From positions 2,364,704 to 2,428,703 of the forward strand of contig NC_045139.1 of NCBI RefSeq assembly GCF_008831285.2: a stretch of 64,000 bases of DNA. The letters run 5' to 3'. Below are positions 63,419 to 64,000 of this stretch, in pieces. Position 1 is the stretch's first letter. Each line of letters opens with the position of its first letter. The stretch comes from Nymphaea colorata (taxonomy: Eukaryota > Streptophyta > Magnoliopsida > Nymphaeales > Nymphaeaceae). The notes under the pieces are model-generated. The model saw nothing but the letters and a program-made list of their open reading frames with translations. It did no database searches and had not been told where the DNA came from. The position numbers and the translations under genes were made by a program.

Positions 63419-64000
63419 TGCAACAGTGCAAGCATCTCATGCGGATGAGGCTTTAGTACTTTGCGTTGCTGTTGACATCTGCTATCTTAATTGACATGGC
63501 ATATGCTAAATGCAGTTATTTTCCCTTCAAAACTTTGGCCAAATAAGATGTAATGTCCTTCTACAGTTATTTGTGGTACTGATCACAATAGTTTTTGTCA
63601 CAGAATGCTATTCTCAACAAGATTTTGCCACAACCTGAGCGTCTTCTATGCCCGCAACTAAATGCTATGTGTCGTTCATTGTGCACAACCATTCCATATC
63701 CTTCATATTCTCCCATGCATCTGAAGTTTTTTTTATCTTCACTCGTGATTGGAACAGCCAACGTCAGTTACACTGTCAGTGGAAATTGAATTTCTATTCT
63801 CCTAAAGAATTTCACATGTTTGCAGCATTTTCGTTTTTTCTACTTTCACATATTATTTCATTTCCACAGCAAGCAGAAAGTCATGATCCCGTTCATTGTC
63901 CATAGCTCCCCTATGTTGTGAGCTACCTACAGTTGCATTTTCTTTAAAAATATTTGGTCTGCAGAATCGAGCTATCTGGTTAGGCTTTGCACGTTCAAGA
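63419..64000. other. Window end, no gene recognised
   Basis: Short open frames on both strands at 63567-63905 have no recognisable motif. Nothing is supported. Confidence 0.4.

Overview
This is nuclear DNA from a flowering plant: AT-rich, intron-rich (GT-AG introns), with microsatellites, DNA-transposon debris and an intact Ty1/copia retrotransposon. TIR-type NLR immune receptor genes point to a eudicot, magnoliid or early-diverging angiosperm, because this NLR class is essentially missing from monocots. The species cannot be named from the sequence.

Layout. (1) 2.3-6.0 kb, + strand: a complete eight-exon gene for the chloroplast phylloquinone methyltransferase MENG. (2) 7.7-31.0 kb: a cluster of cysteine-rich receptor-like kinases (CRKs). 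Three are readable: CRK-A (+, 672 aa), CRK-B (-, 489 aa, only one DUF26 domain) and CRK-C (-, 630 aa, with a tandemly duplicated transmembrane exon). Kinase-exon remnants between them show that the cluster is three copies of a convergent two-gene module (A-type forward, B/C-type reverse), each of which kept a different member intact. (3) 34.2-45.6 kb, - strand: a large many-exon gene for the meiotic crossover helicase MER3/HFM1. (4) 48.8-62.2 kb, + strand: two TIR-type NLR genes in tandem, both broken. The first lacks a TIR domain and carries frameshifts, a stop and a TE insertion directly after its P-loop. The second has its TIR exon split by a young 5.3-kb copia element and its NB-ARC exon frameshifted by a 7-bp tandem duplication. 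(5) 62.2-64.0 kb: intergenic, with a minisatellite.

The most interesting points are as follows. The copia insertion is clean: it has a 5-bp target duplication, LTRs that differ at 2 of 551 positions, and a TIR frame that closes again across the insertion. An uninterrupted reading frame runs from the LRR of the first NLR through a polybasic linker into the TIR of the second, suggesting a fused or tandem-array NLR. The second NLR has an unusual low-complexity insert of about 85 residues inside its NB-ARC. The CRK cluster shows three small in-frame rearrangements (DUF26 loss, transmembrane exon duplication, C-tail duplication). MENG and MER3 are ordinary housekeeping and meiotic genes. The CRK and NLR blocks are accessory immune or signalling loci under birth-and-death turnover.
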